Source: Promethearchaeota archaeon (GTDB lineage: Archaea; Asgardarchaeota; Lokiarchaeia; Sigynarchaeales; SOKP01). From it: a DNA stretch of 5,390 bases. Position numbers and translations under genes: made by a program. Positions 5,139-5,390 of the stretch are shown here, piece after piece; the first letter of the stretch is position 1; the number at the start of each line of letters is the position of its first letter. The stretch is taken from NCBI GenBank assembly GCA_016839905.1, contig JAEOTJ010000267.1, forward strand, positions 1 through 5,390, read 5' to 3'. The notes under the pieces are model-generated. The model ran no database searches. It had not been told where the DNA came from and saw only the letters and a program-made list of their open reading frames with translations.

Positions 5139-5390
5139 TCAGATACCAAAAAACGAATTTCTTGAAAAAAACTCGAGTGCATTCTTAACGGTGAATCTTA
5201 CATCTAATTTCTTTGATGGATTCAGCATTGTTAAAACCATTGACATTGGATTTTTAATACTAGACACGAAATATTCAAAATTGGATTTAGGATTAAAATA
5301 TATATTTTTTATTTCATACGGGATCAAATACTTGTCATATCTAAACAAGGTATTAGTTTTATTTTTGACAAACATTAAATAATAAAATGC
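5139..5390 (-). CDS. Possible 3' end of an unidentified gene, running off the window
   Basis: The minus-strand frame is open from the right edge to a TGA at 5139 (84 codons in the window; the first internal ATG is at 5375, without a ribosome binding site, so the true start is probably outside). The product is rich in Lys, Asn and Phe. Its end, with ML at one side and NPSKK then RFTVKNALEFF, faintly resembles the C-lobe end of Ser/Thr kinases (ML-x-PxxR-x-T-x-x-x-AL), but the expected residues are only partly present and no other kinase motif falls in the window. It ends 32 bases before the next minus-strand start. I do not recognise the family; it may be a pseudogene, and an overlapping plus-strand frame competes with it. 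Confidence 0.3.
   Translation of the reverse strand, partial: AFYYLMFVKNKTNTLFRYDKYLIPYEIKNIYFNPKSNFEYFVSSIKNPMSMVLTMLNPSKKLDVRFTVKNALEFFSRNSFFGI

Larger units (their letters stand above)
4822..5390. other. Region without an intact complete gene; decaying minus-strand locus
   Basis: This 569-base stretch contains no complete intact gene that I can support. The minus strand carries three pieces that each read like part of a protein but in different frames or separated by stops (4830-4921, 4950-5106, 5139-5390), with ribosome-binding-like sequences at 5116-5122 and near 4934-4946. The plus strand has an unbroken frame from 4984 to 5382 with no ATG, GTG or TTG codon before 5191. The pattern suggests gene decay or sequencing indels; see the separate entries. 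Confidence 0.5.

Overview
The window looks like a piece of an AT-rich archaeal chromosome, most likely from an Asgard archaeon (Promethearchaeati, Lokiarchaeia-like). The main reason is the leftmost gene: an Arf/Ras-type small GTPase fused behind a longin-like N-terminal domain, an arrangement in line with the expanded GTPase and longin repertoire known from Asgards. Archaeal TATA-like boxes, T-rich ends instead of hairpin terminators, and a mix of leaderless-looking and Shine-Dalgarno starts fit this. No marker gene is present, so the placement is an inference.

Layout. Bases 1-245 hold no convincing gene but contain a degenerate repeat with a 44-base step. Bases 246-1280 (minus) encode the longin/GTPase/TPR-like protein. 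A very AT-rich divergent promoter region (1281-1592) follows, with a perfect 14-bp inverted repeat whose right arm touches the probable TATA box of the next gene. On the plus strand come a class III PLP-dependent aminotransferase (1593-2906), a DUF6206-like protein with a degenerate protein-kinase/APH-type signature (2916-3881, only 9 bases downstream), and, after a 55-base gap with its own TATA-like box, a class I glutamine-amidotransferase-like (GATase1/ThuA-fold) protein without a visible catalytic triad (3937-4821).

The last 570 bases (4822-5390) have no intact complete gene. The minus strand carries three broken or partial pieces: a C-terminal TRASH/MYM-type zinc-finger tail, an N-terminal piece resembling acyl-CoA dehydratase activase-related (DUF2229-type) proteins behind a good ribosome binding site, and the end of an open frame that runs off the right edge. 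This looks like a decaying locus, or one hit by single-base indels. A long plus-strand frame without an early start codon overlaps it.

How the genes may work together. The aminotransferase and the kinase-like protein are tightly spaced and probably co-transcribed. A phosphotransferase-type protein beside a class III PLP enzyme suggests an unassigned small-molecule amine pathway, and this pair is the best candidate for an undescribed system. The GATase1-like protein could be a third member or an independent unit. The GTPase is divergent and shares only the intergenic region with them.
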